Source of the DNA: Volutella citrinella
Lineage: Eukaryota > Ascomycota > Sordariomycetes > Hypocreales > Nectriaceae
Length of the DNA stretch: 64,000 nt
Direction of reading: 5' to 3'
NCBI GenBank assembly: GCA_034401135.1
Contig: JAWZSP010000005.1
Span: 4,092,001-4,156,000, forward strand
Below the pieces are notes generated by a model. The model saw only the letters and a list, made by a program, of their open reading frames with translations, was not told the DNA's origin and did no database searches. Shown here piece after piece: positions 32,276 to 44,273 of this stretch (position 1 is its first letter; every line of letters begins with the position of its first letter). The translations under genes were made by a program, and so were the position numbers.

Positions 32276-34393
32276 TGCTGATGCGCGAGGGTGTTGTCAT
32301 CCTCAATGGGCGGTTGTGCAGATGGCTACGATATGGCCAAGTCTGCCAAGTCTGCACCCGGGAGTCTCGCCGTGACATGTCGCGTCTGGCCGAGCAGGGA
32401 GAGCACCACAAGGATGATTCCCGGGTACAAATCGATCGATACCGGGGATATTTTGTTGGTAGCTTTTTTCCCGCGACGATTACACCTTTAAGTCGGTGGT
32501 CGTCCACTTGAGTCCAGGTGGCCTTTTGACTGCCCGCAGCTGAGCAACAGTGGCCAAGGACGTGTTCTGGTACGCATTCATCAATCCGAGGAAGTCAAAT
32601 AGCATCAGACGTCACGACACTGCTACTATCTAGACTGAAGAAGCGCCGTTCAGCTGTTCTGGTTCAGAAAGCAGAGCCACAATCATTGGAACGGTTTCAT
32701 CAGAAACGGAAGCTGATAGACCGAACTCAGCATACTATACGCAGACAAGGAAAGCGCTGAAATCAGCAGGGAAAAGATGTTGGAAGACCCCATATACAAG
32801 AGGGAGAAGGGAATCATGGTTCCAGGCGCGTCTGATTGATCCTCCTAGAAGTCGGCCGTGCGACGGCATGACGCCCGTGTGCTGGCTGTCTCCCATATCT
32901 CAGCCACGAGGACTCCATTTTCACTGCGGCTTACAAGAATACTAACATTGGGGGTGACCATCTCGTTTTGTGTGCTCACCTCTACCACGCCCTGATCTCG
33001 GCGTGGTCTGGAAGGACATGGACGACGGGACGCAGATATGGCACCATGCGGACAGGTCCTGAAACGCCCGCAAGGAGACCAACGAGGATCCGATAGCATC
33101 TTGGCTTTTAGCCTGCTATTCCAAGACTCCAAAAAGCCGCGAGTGCCATGGGCTTGGGATGTAGTCGAGGCCCGCTTGTTGAGTGGGACATGGGCGGATG
33201 CTCTGGATCTCTTTCGCAACATGAAATGGCCAGTGTCTCTGAAGGATCCACAAGGCGCTGAGTGCGATGAACCGTAGCTTGACGAGATGAGGGATATTTT
33301 TGACAAGCCGGCATATAACGTACCACGCAAAGCGGACGTTTATGTCGAGAAGGCCTTGCCACCGCGTTCCTCTCGGCCAAGGAGAGAGGATGGCCACAGG
33401 AGGTGCTTGAGATCAATACCAGACCCTATCGTTCCGAGGCTAGCATCTTGTCACCCTTCAAGCTGGATCTAAGGGAAACATCGGCCACGCCCTCAACTGC
33501 AGCATCGAATGAACACGTCGGTTCAAGATGGTAGACGGCGAGATCTTCGGCGTCCTTCACAATGCACGCAACATATCACGTGGGCCGGTCTGCTCTATCA
33601 TTGCGTCGGACCTGGAAAGGCTCGTTCACTTTACAAACAGCTCCATCTGGGAGAATGCAGATCAGTCCATCCTCATCGCAGGCCCCTCCCTGTGGTGGCC
33701 AGCAACAACGAGCCAAAGGCTGAGTTTGTACAAGCTCTAAGCGGGATCAAGGAGTGGGAGGCACGGCAAGTCGACACGGTGTACGATCGATTGACGGAAC
33801 AGCGTGAGCGAAGCAACACAGTTACCTCGCGGTACTGTACGAGCCCACTTCCCGCCGCGACAAGGCCCTGAGCGCACACAGAAAACGGGTATCCGGCATG
33901 TCTGGCTCCGCCGACAATCCCAACAACGAGGATCAGTCCCTGCGCTCCATGGACGCAGATATGGAACTGCAAGCTCCATAGCAACCCAACGATCAGGAAC
34001 GCAAGTATTACGACTACGGTATGTCCGGGGAACTCGTGGCTCGATCTAGCGTAGAGCCTTAGGTTGCATTCAGTTCGCCGATAAAGTGTAACTGTGCGCG
34101 ACCGGACACTGGCTTAACCCCAGCGATAGCTGGCAGTGCTTCAAGCTGCAGCGCCTTGACCTGGCGTACCCCGGTGATAGCAGTGGGGGCAACGGAGATG
34201 TTCTCTTTTTTTTGCAAACTCTGCACATATTCGATATGTTTTTCTGCAATCCCCAACACTTGCCAGCAATGTGTACCGCTCAGAAGGGAGTGTGGATGAT
34301 GGATCAAGGGACCAGCAGAGTGATGGACAGGGCAGGAGCAGCGCAACCCGACCCACAAGTACCCAAGTAGGATCGCGATTTGCATCCAATCCG

Positions 34394-34466
34394 GGTGTGC
34401 TGGCGCAATGGCTAGCGCGTAAGATTCCTAATCTTGAGGCTCTGGGTTCGAGTCCCAGGTACATCG
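34394..34466 (+). tRNA. tRNA-Arg (anticodon CCT)
   Basis: 73-nt cloverleaf without intron. Acceptor GGTGTGC pairs with GTACATC through five Watson-Crick and two G-U pairs. The D arm is GCGC/GCGC with GG in the loop. The anticodon stem TAAGA/TCTTG closes loop TTCCTAA (anticodon CCT, reading AGG). The T arm CTGGG/CCCAG closes TTCGAGT. The discriminator is G and CCA is not encoded. The general layout resembles yeast tRNA-Arg(CCU). There is no T run directly after it; the first is at 34541. Two G-U acceptor pairs and its setting in a decayed region leave open a diverged copy or SINE head. Confidence 0.75.
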
Positions 34467-34506
34467 TATACCGATGCAGCTCGATATATCATGATGTGGA
34501 AAGTTC

Positions 34507-34547
34507 TGAGGTTCGACTCCTCATTGGCTTACGGATATTCTTTTTTT
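34507..34547 (+). ncRNA. Isolated tRNA-like T arm (B box) followed by T7
   Basis: TGAGG TTCGACT CCTCA forms a perfect five-base-pair T arm with B-box consensus GGTTCGACTCC, 40 bases after the tRNA-Arg end. Seven Ts follow at 34541-34547 and five more at 34552, which would terminate RNA polymerase III. No D or anticodon arm fits the 40 bases between, so it is a truncated tRNA or the body of a tRNA-derived element. Confidence 0.4.
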
Positions 34548-37500
34548 GGTCTTTTTGGCGACTGTATCACTTACAATACAGCCACCTCACATCCAGGCGC
34601 GGTAAGGCAATCAGGGCTCTTGAGAAACCTGGAAAGGAGTCAGGCTGCGCTCAGAGTTTACAACATCTCGATACTTGACCAGGTTTGCGCTACTTTGCGG
34701 CTGGGTCTTGCTGCCTTCGCAATCCTCGCGCCAGACGCGATATTCTTCAACAAGAAGCCCTTCAACGTCGGTACGTCAGCCAGCCGCAAAGAGCAGGATC
34801 GGCACGAGAAGATGGCGAATCTGTACCTGAACCTGAACCGCAACTCCTCCTTGCCCTATTTGTATGCCTTCGTCGGCAAGCCTCACGAGCCGAGGCCAGA
34901 CGACTTTGACAGCTCAAGACCTTCGCTGGCGGAAACGTTCGGCACACAACCTTTGCAGTTCGACTCGAGGCAGCCAAGAAGACACTACTCGATAATTATA
35001 AAAACAACGAATCAAAGACCACGCCCCCGGAGATGCAAGTTCAAGGACGCACAAGCCCACTGAACAAACGATCTCTACGGGGCACAGTTGACAATATCTG
35101 CGACAACAGCAGAATTTCTGCCCTACATCAGCGTCCAACGCTGCCAGATACAAACTCTGCAAGAGCAGGTAGCTGAACAGCAGCAAATGACGGTGTTCGG
35201 ATGGAACTGCGGGCCGTGGCACTGGCGCACGCTGAGGGATCCAAAGACACACTCAGCGTTGATTCTTTGAAGGAGGTACTGAAGGTTGCCTTGTCGCATA
35301 CCATCGCCGATGCCTTCATTTGGAGGGAAGCCCTCGTCACGCGACCTGGACACGTCATTCTGAACTTTGCCTTCCGCTACTGCCTGAGGACCTTCGACAA
35401 TTCGGCCTAGATATGGGGTTGCTGTAGGCCGTCTGGCACCGCGCATCACCTCTGCCGCTATCCAATCTTGATCAACAACCGCGTATGATGACGACTGAGC
35501 AGCCACGTAGACCAATCATCAGCTTGCAGATTGCGTCTTCCCTAGCATCTATAAGGAGCATTCCGCAAGGCCATTCGTCCGAACCCATCGGGGGATGGAT
35601 GGAATCAGGTCTACAGAGAGCGACCTGGCCGAGTTTGTTCAGTCCTTCCAACGACTCTTCCGGGGCATGCGCTTGCCCAAAGATCATCTCGCCTTGTTGC
35701 CCACTAAGATTCCTCTGACGATCGACTCCGTCACGCTCTTGATCTACCGTAGCCTGGTGGACATGTCAATCAAGCCATGGAGAACCACACGACATTGTGT
35801 GCGGAGGATTACTTGCAAGCAACCCGGCGACGAAAGTTGTTCTGTTGGTTACCGAGAGGGAGTCGGACCAGTGAGGAAACAGCGAGAGCAAAGTAGCTGG
35901 TCTGGTTCTCTACCCAACAGAGGGCGAGCCTTAGGAACTCGTCTGTCTCATCACTTCCATCCGCAAGTACTATACCATCAACCACCCCCCAAAATGGCGA
36001 CAACCATAATAACAAGCGCCCACTAGTGACAATCCGAGAAATCACTATAATCAAAGAGAACGGGGTGCCAATGGGGAATCCGCCCAGGAACCATCAAGGG
36101 AGAGCGCAAAATGCTTTAGAAGGCCGCGGTACCGGCTCCGCCGCTCCCCAGCTTTTCGAGGCACGGTACAAGATCCGTGATGTCGTCAATGAGGATTAAC
36201 TCTACCCTCACCTTACCAATCTTCGCCGTCAGAGCTTTACAAAGGTTCTTACCATGTCACTCACTTTACTCAGTTGGCTGCACAGTTCCGCGAGGCGCTG
36301 CTTAATACTCACATCGAACGATTTGCGTAATGGACGACAGCTTGAAGGCTGACGTCGACCTTCTTGCGGAGCATTATGATGCACTCTACGAAGCCGTGGA
36401 CCACCTGGTCCATTTCTCCCTGCATATGCTGAGTCCCACGCATCCTCCTGCGGTTGATGTAGTGTAACGAGCCCGGACCAATCTCCTGACACTCCAAGAG
36501 GCTTAATCATCGTCCAGTCGCTAAGGAGCATCGAAGCGACGCAATAAGTCACCCGCCTATGCGACAGTCTGGACAAATGGTTCAAGGGCGTCGCCGAGCA
36601 CCGTCTCCCCAGCCTAAAGATGGCGTGCTTAACCAAGACGGCATCTAGAATAGCGGCCTTGAGCTCTCGAATTACCTTGGATTCGACTCACAAGATGGAC
36701 CCTAAATATGCCGACTTCCGTTCGTCGCAGACCTTAGCTGCTGTTGCTGCCCGTATCGAATATCTGGCTGCCAACGATGAGCGGGCCTACTATCCGCAAT
36801 CACGGCGGATGCCATGTTGGTCTACGGAGGAACTCACACGAGACACCTAGTCGACCCCGATTTCTTGCCCCATAACAGGAGAGTCAGAGAGCTGTACGAT
36901 CTGGCAAATACAGCCAGAGCTGGACTTGTCACAAGAAGAATCATTGTTGGCCAAGACTTGGAGTGAACTTCCACAGCTGCCAAATGGCCTCTTTTGGGCC
37001 AATCTGGCACGCTCCATATGACAGCAAGAGCAACCAGTGAGCAGACACTTCAAGTATCACTTTGAGACACTTCATCACCTCGGTCACCACCCCTCTTGAC
37101 AGCTGCGAGATTCTCGAGCTTGAAGACAACGCCAAAGGAAGTGGCAGATATACGTTGATGTGATGGGCTTGTATGGTCTTACCGGACAAGATGGCCGATA
37201 ATATGAACTTGATCCTGATGGCCGATCGCGCCAATTCAATCAACACATTGCAGCCCTTGGCACCGCGACCGTCACGCTTATAATACCATGGGTGGGACTC
37301 TGGTTCTAGACTGGGCCTCTGGAGGTCCGAGCAAGAAGATTTATGGCAATCGCTCTTGACTGGGCCATAAATATTCTTGCTCGGGTGCCCAAACCACTCG
37401 ACTCCTCGAGAGCACCCGATACGAAGAAGATGCCGTATCGGCGTCTTCGCCTCCTCCCCAGAGTTGGAGTATGCAGAGCGACAACTAGTGGGGGTCGCGA

Positions 37501-39574
37501 TGCTGCTCCCAAACTCTGAGGATTGGGGCGGCCGGGTGTTGGCCAGCGCTAAAAAGACAAGCATGGTACAACTCCACCGGCCCGCTTCGTCGAGCCGTGA
37601 TCGCCGCAGTCGAAAACATCGACTAGAAGTGGTCACAGCTACCTCGCGGTGCTGTATAATTCCACTACGCGCATCTTCTTGATCGCATCTGCAACATCAA
37701 GCATCTTGACGCCAGCTACCCATTGTGGGCCGGAGAAGAGCTTGAGCAGATCCATGTCCGAGAGCTGCCGCCCGGCGCTCAACTCCTTATATAAACCCGT
37801 CACTGGGGTTATCGCCAGGAGATTGACTAGTGAGTTCGCGGGCTCAATTGGAGAACATCAGACAGGCTTCCAGCCAGGAAGGCCCATTTGTGGCCATTGT
37901 CGAGATCTATAGGTCACGACCTACGAGCACTCACTCCTCCAAGCCCTTGGCAGGTGTTAGAAGACTCGAATTACACTATGAGATCCAGGGGTAACTCCGC
38001 TGCGCTGCCGGCGTCATACATTTGGGCTTTCGTTCGTGACGCGGTCAGCAAGGCCCAGCCTGGTAGAACTCCTGCAATAGATTTACTACTCAGGATTCTC
38101 CGTTTGCCACTCAGGGGATAGACGTCCAGAGCCTAAGCTAGAAGCTTGGCGAGGAGCTTCTCCCTCTCATGAGCCCGCCACCTATATTCAACTAGGAGAA
38201 GTCCCAATACTGCCTCCTGCCTTCTCCCGAATTCAGCGTAAGTATCATACTTCACCACCACTCCCGATACTATCGCCCACGGCCTGCTGCCGGCCTCAAA
38301 ATATGACGCCAATGGATCATGATGAGCCTGAGCAGTAAATTCAGGATTGCATATATATAGTCAAAATCAGGATCGGCGAACGACGGCGGTTGCCACCCCA
38401 ACTCGCCTGTCCGAAGCCGATAAGAAGAAACTGACCGACACGTCGAGGGCCAGGTTTCTTGCTTTTCCCAATGTCAAATCTCCAAAGCGAGCACAGCAAA
38501 TTGGATTACCCCTTGAGAGTATTACTGTATTCTACTACCGATGCAGCCCGCCGCTTGTATCTCATTAGCAACGGGGTGGTCAAGTACGCGATCGATGGCG
38601 GAAAGAAGGGGGCATTATGATCCTTTTCTCGGCGACAATTTCGATGTGTTCATCCGTACCAGCGCGGCTCGCCTCAGGGGTCGGCTGATCCACTGGGATT
38701 CAACGGCCGTGGATGGCAACGGTCGTCCCGTTGGCAAGCTGGGAGCAATGTTTCAAGCCTGGGATCGAATCGCCTCAGACACGCAATCGCAACCTTGCTC
38801 GGAAGTGGATGATGCAACAGAAGAGCGTCTGGAATGCTTTTAAGCACCTTGAGAGTAAGGAGCGAGAGCTCCTAGCATGATTATAGGAAGACATCTGGGC
38901 CATCGCCATGCGAGATAAGACGATTTCAGCTCACTCAAATGACATGCGACTCGACGACGAGGACAAGGCACTGACAATCTTCGCATCAATCTATCGACTT
39001 ATCATCAACAACAAGAACCAGTTTCTGTCTATGTATTCCGACACACCTAAGCTAGACCACACAGTGTAGGGCATCCACCATGAGGATTGGTTCCGTGAAT
39101 TCTGCGTCCTACTCTGTTTCAAGGGTAGACGCTCAGGCCAAAGGTAATCCGCATATTATACATGGTGGCTCGCAGAATAGGACCTCTAGGTCTCGCAGGA
39201 TTTAATTTATCCAAGGCTTCAGTTTAATACAATACCCTTTTGCTTGACAAGTGTGGAAGCGGCCTCCAGATGTTGGTCAAGGCAAGCAGGAGACACAACA
39301 AAATCTGACCAGGACGCTATCTAAAACACGGGTATCCAGCTCTGCAAGACACGTATGTGTGATGTCGTATTTGCCGATTTTATGTGTTTCGCGTCAAGGA
39401 ACCTGCAAGTCTACGCTGGGACCTTGTCCACCGATCAGCACACTGACGTCATGAGATCCTACATGAGATGCGTTTTGAACAACACAGAGCTTGAGTTTAA
39501 ATACAAGCGATGCTCTCAATTACTCATCCTCCCTCAATTCAATCTTATTGTTACTGCAATTTGCCCGTAAAGCC

Positions 39575-41020
39575 ATGGTTGGGAAACGGGCACTGGGCCA
39601 AAACAGCTCCAAAGGCAACTCCGCCTACGACATTGACGATGACACCCGCCATCCTCACTACCACAAGCGCCGCGCCCATTACCCTCGTGATCTCGAGTCC
39701 GGCAGCGTCCCGAGCGGCCGGCGGCGGTCTCCTCGCAGCCCACGGCCCCCGCCGCGCATCGCCAGGTACCAGGACGCCGCGCGGACCGCCCTGGAGGACG
39801 CCCGACGGCTAGAGATCAAGACGGCGCTACTACACGACATTGACCGCGACGGGCTCGAAAAGTTCCGTAAAACGGACGAGGAGCTGTCTGGGATGCGCAG
39901 CAGGCCGCTGCGTGACTTCTACCGCGCGCAGAATGACCGGCTCAACGACTGGCTCGAGGTGGACGCCGTGGTCATGGCCATCGCAGACGACGTCATCGAG
40001 AGCATGAACCCGGACCCGGACCACGACGGCGACCCGGAGCGGCCCGGGGCCCTGCAGCGCGTCGAGGGCAACGTTGGCGAGCTACTGCCCGCCGAGGAAA
40101 AGGAGAGGCGGCGGCGGGCGGGACGCAGGGCCAACCTGGCCATCAACGTCAACGTCGTGGCCAACGTCCTGCTGCTGGTCGGCAAGGCGTCGGCTGTCTT
40201 CACGACGGGGTCGCTGTCGCTCGTCGCCTCCGTCGTAGACTCGGCGCTCGACCTGCTCTGCACAATCATCGTGTGGACGACGAACCGGCTCGTGCTATGG
40301 CGGCTGCATGCGCTCAAGCGGCGTTTCCCCGTTGGACGTCGCCGTCTCGAGCCGCTCGGCATCCTCGTCTTCTCCATCGTCATGGTCATCTCGTTCCTGC
40401 AGATCCTTCAAGAGTCCGTCTCGCGCCTCCTGCACCCGCACGAGGCTCAGGCACTCAGCTGGCCCGCCGTCGCATCGCTGCTGGCCACCATTGTGGTCAA
40501 GGGCGCCATCGGCCTGGGCTGTCGGTCCATCAGGACGTCCCAGGTGCAGGCCCTCGTCCAGGACTGTAAGACGGACGTTATATTCAACACGCTGTCACTG
40601 CTCTTCCCCCTGATCGGCCACCGCGCCAACATCTGGTGGCTTGATCCCGCTGGTGCTGGGCTGCTGTCGCTCTTCATCATCTACGACTGGGGGCACACTT
40701 GCTTTGACAACGTCGTCCGACTCTCGGGCGAGGCGGCGTCGGAGGACACGCTGCGCAAGCTCGTCTACCTAGCGTACCGCTTCGCGCCTGTCGTGGCGGG
40801 ATTCAAGAACATTACTGCATACCACGCGGGGGACGGCGTCTGGGTCGAGATTGATGTGTTGCTCGACGAGAAGACGCCGCTGAACCGCTCGCACGACATT
40901 GCTGAGACTCTGCAGTACTGTGCGGAGGGACTGAAGGAAGTGGACCGGGCCTTTGTGTCTACCGACTATGCTGCCTCGGGGCCATTGGGACACGCAGCCG
41001 ATGCTGAATGGAACCATTAG
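39575..41020 (+). CDS. Cation diffusion facilitator, Mn/Fe-type
   Basis: Membrane cation/proton antiporter of the CDF family, probably vacuolar or Golgi. Single exon, 481 aa. A long charged N-terminal region (about 1-190) precedes six predicted helices. Helix 2 carries SLVASVVDSALDL and helix 5 region carries QDCKTDVIFN, the DxxxD arrangement of Mn-type CDFs in place of the HxxxD of Zn transporters; PVGRRRLEPLG is the conserved intracellular loop. A cytoplasmic C-terminal domain follows (KNITAYHAGDGVWVEIDV). The start MVGKRALGQ is preferred; an in-frame ATG at 39491 adds 28 residues. It is convergent with the FAD oxidoreductase. Metal choice is inferred from the motif. Confidence 0.9.
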   Translation: MVGKRALGQNSSKGNSAYDIDDDTRHPHYHKRRAHYPRDLESGSVPSGRRRSPRSPRPPPRIARYQDAARTALEDARRLEIKTALLHDIDRDGLEKFRKTDEELSGMRSRPLRDFYRAQNDRLNDWLEVDAVVMAIADDVIESMNPDPDHDGDPERPGALQRVEGNVGELLPAEEKERRRRAGRRANLAINVNVVANVLLLVGKASAVFTTGSLSLVASVVDSALDLLCTIIVWTTNRLVLWRLHALKRRFPVGRRRLEPLGILVFSIVMVISFLQILQESVSRLLHPHEAQALSWPAVASLLATIVVKGAIGLGCRSIRTSQVQALVQDCKTDVIFNTLSLLFPLIGHRANIWWLDPAGAGLLSLFIIYDWGHTCFDNVVRLSGEAASEDTLRKLVYLAYRFAPVVAGFKNITAYHAGDGVWVEIDVLLDEKTPLNRSHDIAETLQYCAEGLKEVDRAFVSTDYAASGPLGHAADAEWNH

Positions 41021-41127
41021 CTGGTTGTGGTCTGGAGTCCTCGTCATCCAAATTGTTGCGAAGACGTAATTGCATGCATGGAAAAGGCGCTCTTGTGGAC
41101 TCAATGAGTATGAGGAATAAAAGGTGT

Positions 41128-41204
41128 TTAGATTGGAATAAAATCAATGTCATAGCCTTCATAGAATACAATTTGTTAGAATTGAAGAAAAATCAATGTC
41201 ATAG
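41128..41204 (+). repeat. Tandem duplication in the convergent 3' region
   Basis: The string AAAATCAATGTCATAG occurs at 41140-41155 and 41189-41204, each preceded by a TTAGA...TTGAA-like sequence, so a unit of 48-49 bases was duplicated and then diverged outside the core. It lies between the convergent CDF and FAD-oxidoreductase genes. Confidence 0.7.
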
Positions 41205-41245
41205 TTGTAAAAGTTGCACATCTTCAAATCTTGCCCTCAGGTGAA

Positions 41246-41264
41246 ACACACACACACATACACA
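41246..41264 (+). repeat. AC dinucleotide microsatellite
   Basis: About nine AC units with one interruption, noncoding. Confidence 0.8.
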
Positions 41265-41384
41265 TCCCACACGGATTCAAATCCCCCTTGGGAGTCGGAG
41301 CCGAGCAAACTAGTATCAAATGCACTAATCGTTCTCTTTAAATCATCTTTACCTCGAAATTTCCTATCGAATGCATTGCATTCA

Positions 41385-43079
41385 TCATTCTACCGCCAGC
41401 GAACTGTACATGTTCCCATGGCCAGACAGATATCCCGCCAACCCTTTGCCCGTGTTGCTGTAGTCATCCGACGAATCTTCCCCCGGCCTCGGAATCAGAT
41501 CCTCAATCGCCCACGCTATCCGCTCCGCGCCGATCTTTGCGCCCCCGAGGTTGGGCGACGCGGGCCCGATCCGCAGCGCGGCCAGCTTGCCCATCATAAA
41601 CAGGGGCACCTCGTCGTTCCACATCAGGTCGTCGTTGATGCAGGGAAACCCGCCGTATCCCTTGATCGGGTACTTCTCAAGGATATTCTGCAGATACGGC
41701 AGCTCCGCAAAGTCCGTCTGGATCCCCGTCGCGAAGTAGATGTAGTCCAGGGCCGGGAGGTGCGCGATGGGCGGCTCCGTCTTGACTGTCCACATACCCC
41801 CGCCGCCGTCGACCTGTTCAAACTTTGCATCGACGAGCTTAGTCTCAGTGAAGATTTCCAACTTCTTCGTTGCGAGATGCTTCTTGAGCCGCTTGTTGAA
41901 GGGAGGGTTGATGCTCCCACCGCCGCGGGCCTCCTTCAAAATGTCCAGCCGCTCGGCGTCCGAGTCAGCGTACCAGAACCGCGCGTGCTCCGTGTTCTTG
42001 TACTTGCCCATCCACTGCAGGTCGACGTCAAAGTGCTTGATCCGCAGGGGACCCCTCATCATGTGCCAGACCTTGGTGACGCCCTTTCGGATGGCCAGGT
42101 CTGTCAGCTGCGCGGATGTCAGGCCCCCGCCGACGATGAGGACGTTGGTCTGCCGGCGGGAGCTGATGCGCTCCTGGACGATTGGGTCTGGGAACTCCTT
42201 GATGTACATGCTGTGGCAGGCCTGTGGCAGGGTCTCCCCTTCCGGCATGGACGGTATTCGGGGAATCTTGGCCACGTTTGCTGGTCCGACGGCCAAGACG
42301 ACGGCTCGTGCGAAGCGACGGACCTTGTTGGAGGTTACAGTGAAGAGCTTCTCGTCATCGATGGACACTCCCTTGACCACCCCGTAGTCAAGCTGCTCCA
42401 AAGCCTCGTTTCGTATCATGTCCGGGCCCAGCTTATATCGGTTTGCAACATTTTCGCAGTGGTCGCAAAAGAGCGACTGCGACGGACGGAAGTAGTCGTT
42501 GCGATCTCTCAGGTTGATAGCCACTCGGGCGTCTTGTCTTCAAGTCCTCAGTCAGCCACAGACCTCTGGCATTATTTTAATGATGGCTTACTTTGAACCG
42601 CAATGTCGCTGCCCCATGCCCTTCTTCTTCGCATGCTTGCTCATCTCCAGGCCCACGCAGTTTCGAATCTCGATCAACTCGTCCTCCCGCTGGTTATGAT
42701 ACGCGTGGGCCAGCAGCGCATCACGGTCGAGAGGGTCGACATGCCACAGCATGGGACTCCTCAGGTGTGAAATGTCGTACGTCTCGAAGAGCCTCTTCCA
42801 CCGGCTCATCCAGGAGGCAGCGGTGGAGTCAATGATGAGCATCTTGTACTCGGGACGGGTCGAGGGCTTGCCCTTGGACATCTTGCCGCTCTTTACGTGC
42901 TTGAGGGACACATTCTTGCCGTACTTTCCGATCCAATGGAATCTGCGGTGTTCTTCGTCTGTGAAAAGTGCTGCGGGGGCGTGTTCCCGGAGGCGGGCGG
43001 CAATAGAGAGGCCACAGGGGCCGGCTCCCACGATGAGCACATCGTAGATGTCGTCTTCGACTTGCACCTGGTCCATCAT
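41385..43079 (-). CDS. FAD/NAD(P)-dependent oxidoreductase (ornithine-hydroxylase/OSGIN-like)
   Basis: Flavoprotein monooxygenase-like enzyme; substrate unknown. Exons on the minus strand are 43079-42592 and 42537-41385; the 54-base intron (GTAAGC...GAAG) joins CGSK to QDARVAINL. Predicted 546 aa. N-terminal FAD fold DVLIVGAGPCGLSIAARL (about residue 13), a second nucleotide-binding fold NVLIVGGGLTSAQLTDL (about residue 290), and the ATGIQTD motif near residue 430, in the order of SidA/lysine-ornithine N-monooxygenase-like and OSGIN proteins. No siderophore synthetase lies nearby, so a role in siderophore synthesis is not supported. No signal peptide. Confidence 0.82.
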
Positions 43080-44137
43080 TATTCTTCAAATTTCCAGTAG
43101 GAGAAATTACACCTATTCGAGAGTAAAAACACCGGGGGAACGAGGTGAGAGCCCCTGTAGACGCCTTTATATGAAGCATACCCCTCTTAGGACGACTTGA
43201 GATTCCTCATCACCATACCGCGTTCCCTATTTCATTGTTCCACATCGCATTCATTGGCCCAATATTGGGTCCTTGTGAGAACCCCTATGAGTCGGGGAGC
43301 TTCCTTTGCCCTCCGAAAGCTGTCATTCAGACCTCTTGATTGCTTGTGAACGTCCCGCCCGTACCTTGATGGCCGGAGCCCAGTGTTGTCATGGGACATC
43401 CGGGTTCTCGAATCCAGGGTCTACCGCGCTCTTCACCATACGCGCAACATATCATGACTCCCATAACGTATTAATAGCTCGACTGTTTCTCATTGAAATG
43501 TTTCTGGTATAGTAATTCATAGGAGCGTATTCGAACCGTGTGCTGCCGGCGTCTTCTGGAACGTTGGGAAGCGCAGGGTAGGGCCGTCGATCCACCGGAC
43601 CCGGCCGTCTCCCGTCCCACCCCCCAGCTCGCCTGTATGCAATCATCAACGGTTTAGTAATAACAAGAGCATGGCATTGACAACGGTAATTCATGGCTAG
43701 TGTAAGTGACCCATGAAGTGTACACTGGCCATGATCTGCCGACCCCGCGATGCCCGCCCACTACAGCGCTGTTGCAGCAATCGACCCACCCCGCAGCCTC
43801 CCGCCCAGATGCGCTGAACGTGCACCGATCGAGGCCTCAGCTTGACTCTCTTGGCATCGATTGATGCAGGCACCTCCGGCCGCATTCCCCTGCCACTTTC
43901 CCCTGTCAACAAACGGCTGTGTACAAATGCACGAGACGGGCCCATCCGTCCGCATTTAAAGTAATGAGCAGCTTTCCTAAGCTGGAGTCAATGTCGTCAT
44001 TGCGAGGAGACGGCGCATTGAACACGACGCGCTGTAGCAACAGCATCAAATTGTCTCAACCACCCTGCATGCATTATTACGTACTCTGCCATTGGCTGTG
44101 CACTCGGGAAGAGTGTTTATTGTCTCCAAGTCGAGCT
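43080..44137. other. Intergenic, divergent promoters
   Basis: About 1.1 kb between the FAD oxidoreductase and the lipocalin gene. Only short chance frames; presumed promoter DNA for both. Confidence 0.55.
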
Positions 44138-44143
44138 TAAATA
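44138..44143 (+). promoter_or_regulatory. TATA-like box of the lipocalin gene
   Basis: TAAATA in an otherwise GC-balanced context, about 130 bases before the ATG. Confidence 0.4.
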
Positions 44144-44273
44144 CCCGTAGAGTCGCTGTATGTGTTGCTCGATCGTCCAAGACAGTTTGATACGCCGCCA
44201 ATAACATCAACACCAACAAACAACCAAGGGCCCTTGTAACTTGACTTTGCTATCCTCACATAAGCCAATTACC

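Larger units (their letters stand above)
26000..39500. other. Accessory island of decayed genes and repeats
   Basis: No intact gene could be supported over 13.5 kb, in contrast to about one gene per 2-3 kb elsewhere. Composition is visibly less GC-rich. It contains diverged duplicated segments, a scrambled copia polymerase, P-loop and helicase-like frame fragments with stops, an orphan intron, a tRNA and repeated promoter-like sequence (CTCCTATATATCGCATT occurs near 26007 and 26422). Individual parts are listed separately. Between 32.3-34.3 and 34.6-39.5 kb I see only short frames without recognisable motifs. Confidence 0.6.

Noticed and set aside
41385..43079. Siderophore biosynthesis gene
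   Set aside because: The fold resembles ornithine hydroxylases but no NRPS, acyltransferase or siderophore transporter is adjacent, so the role is left open.
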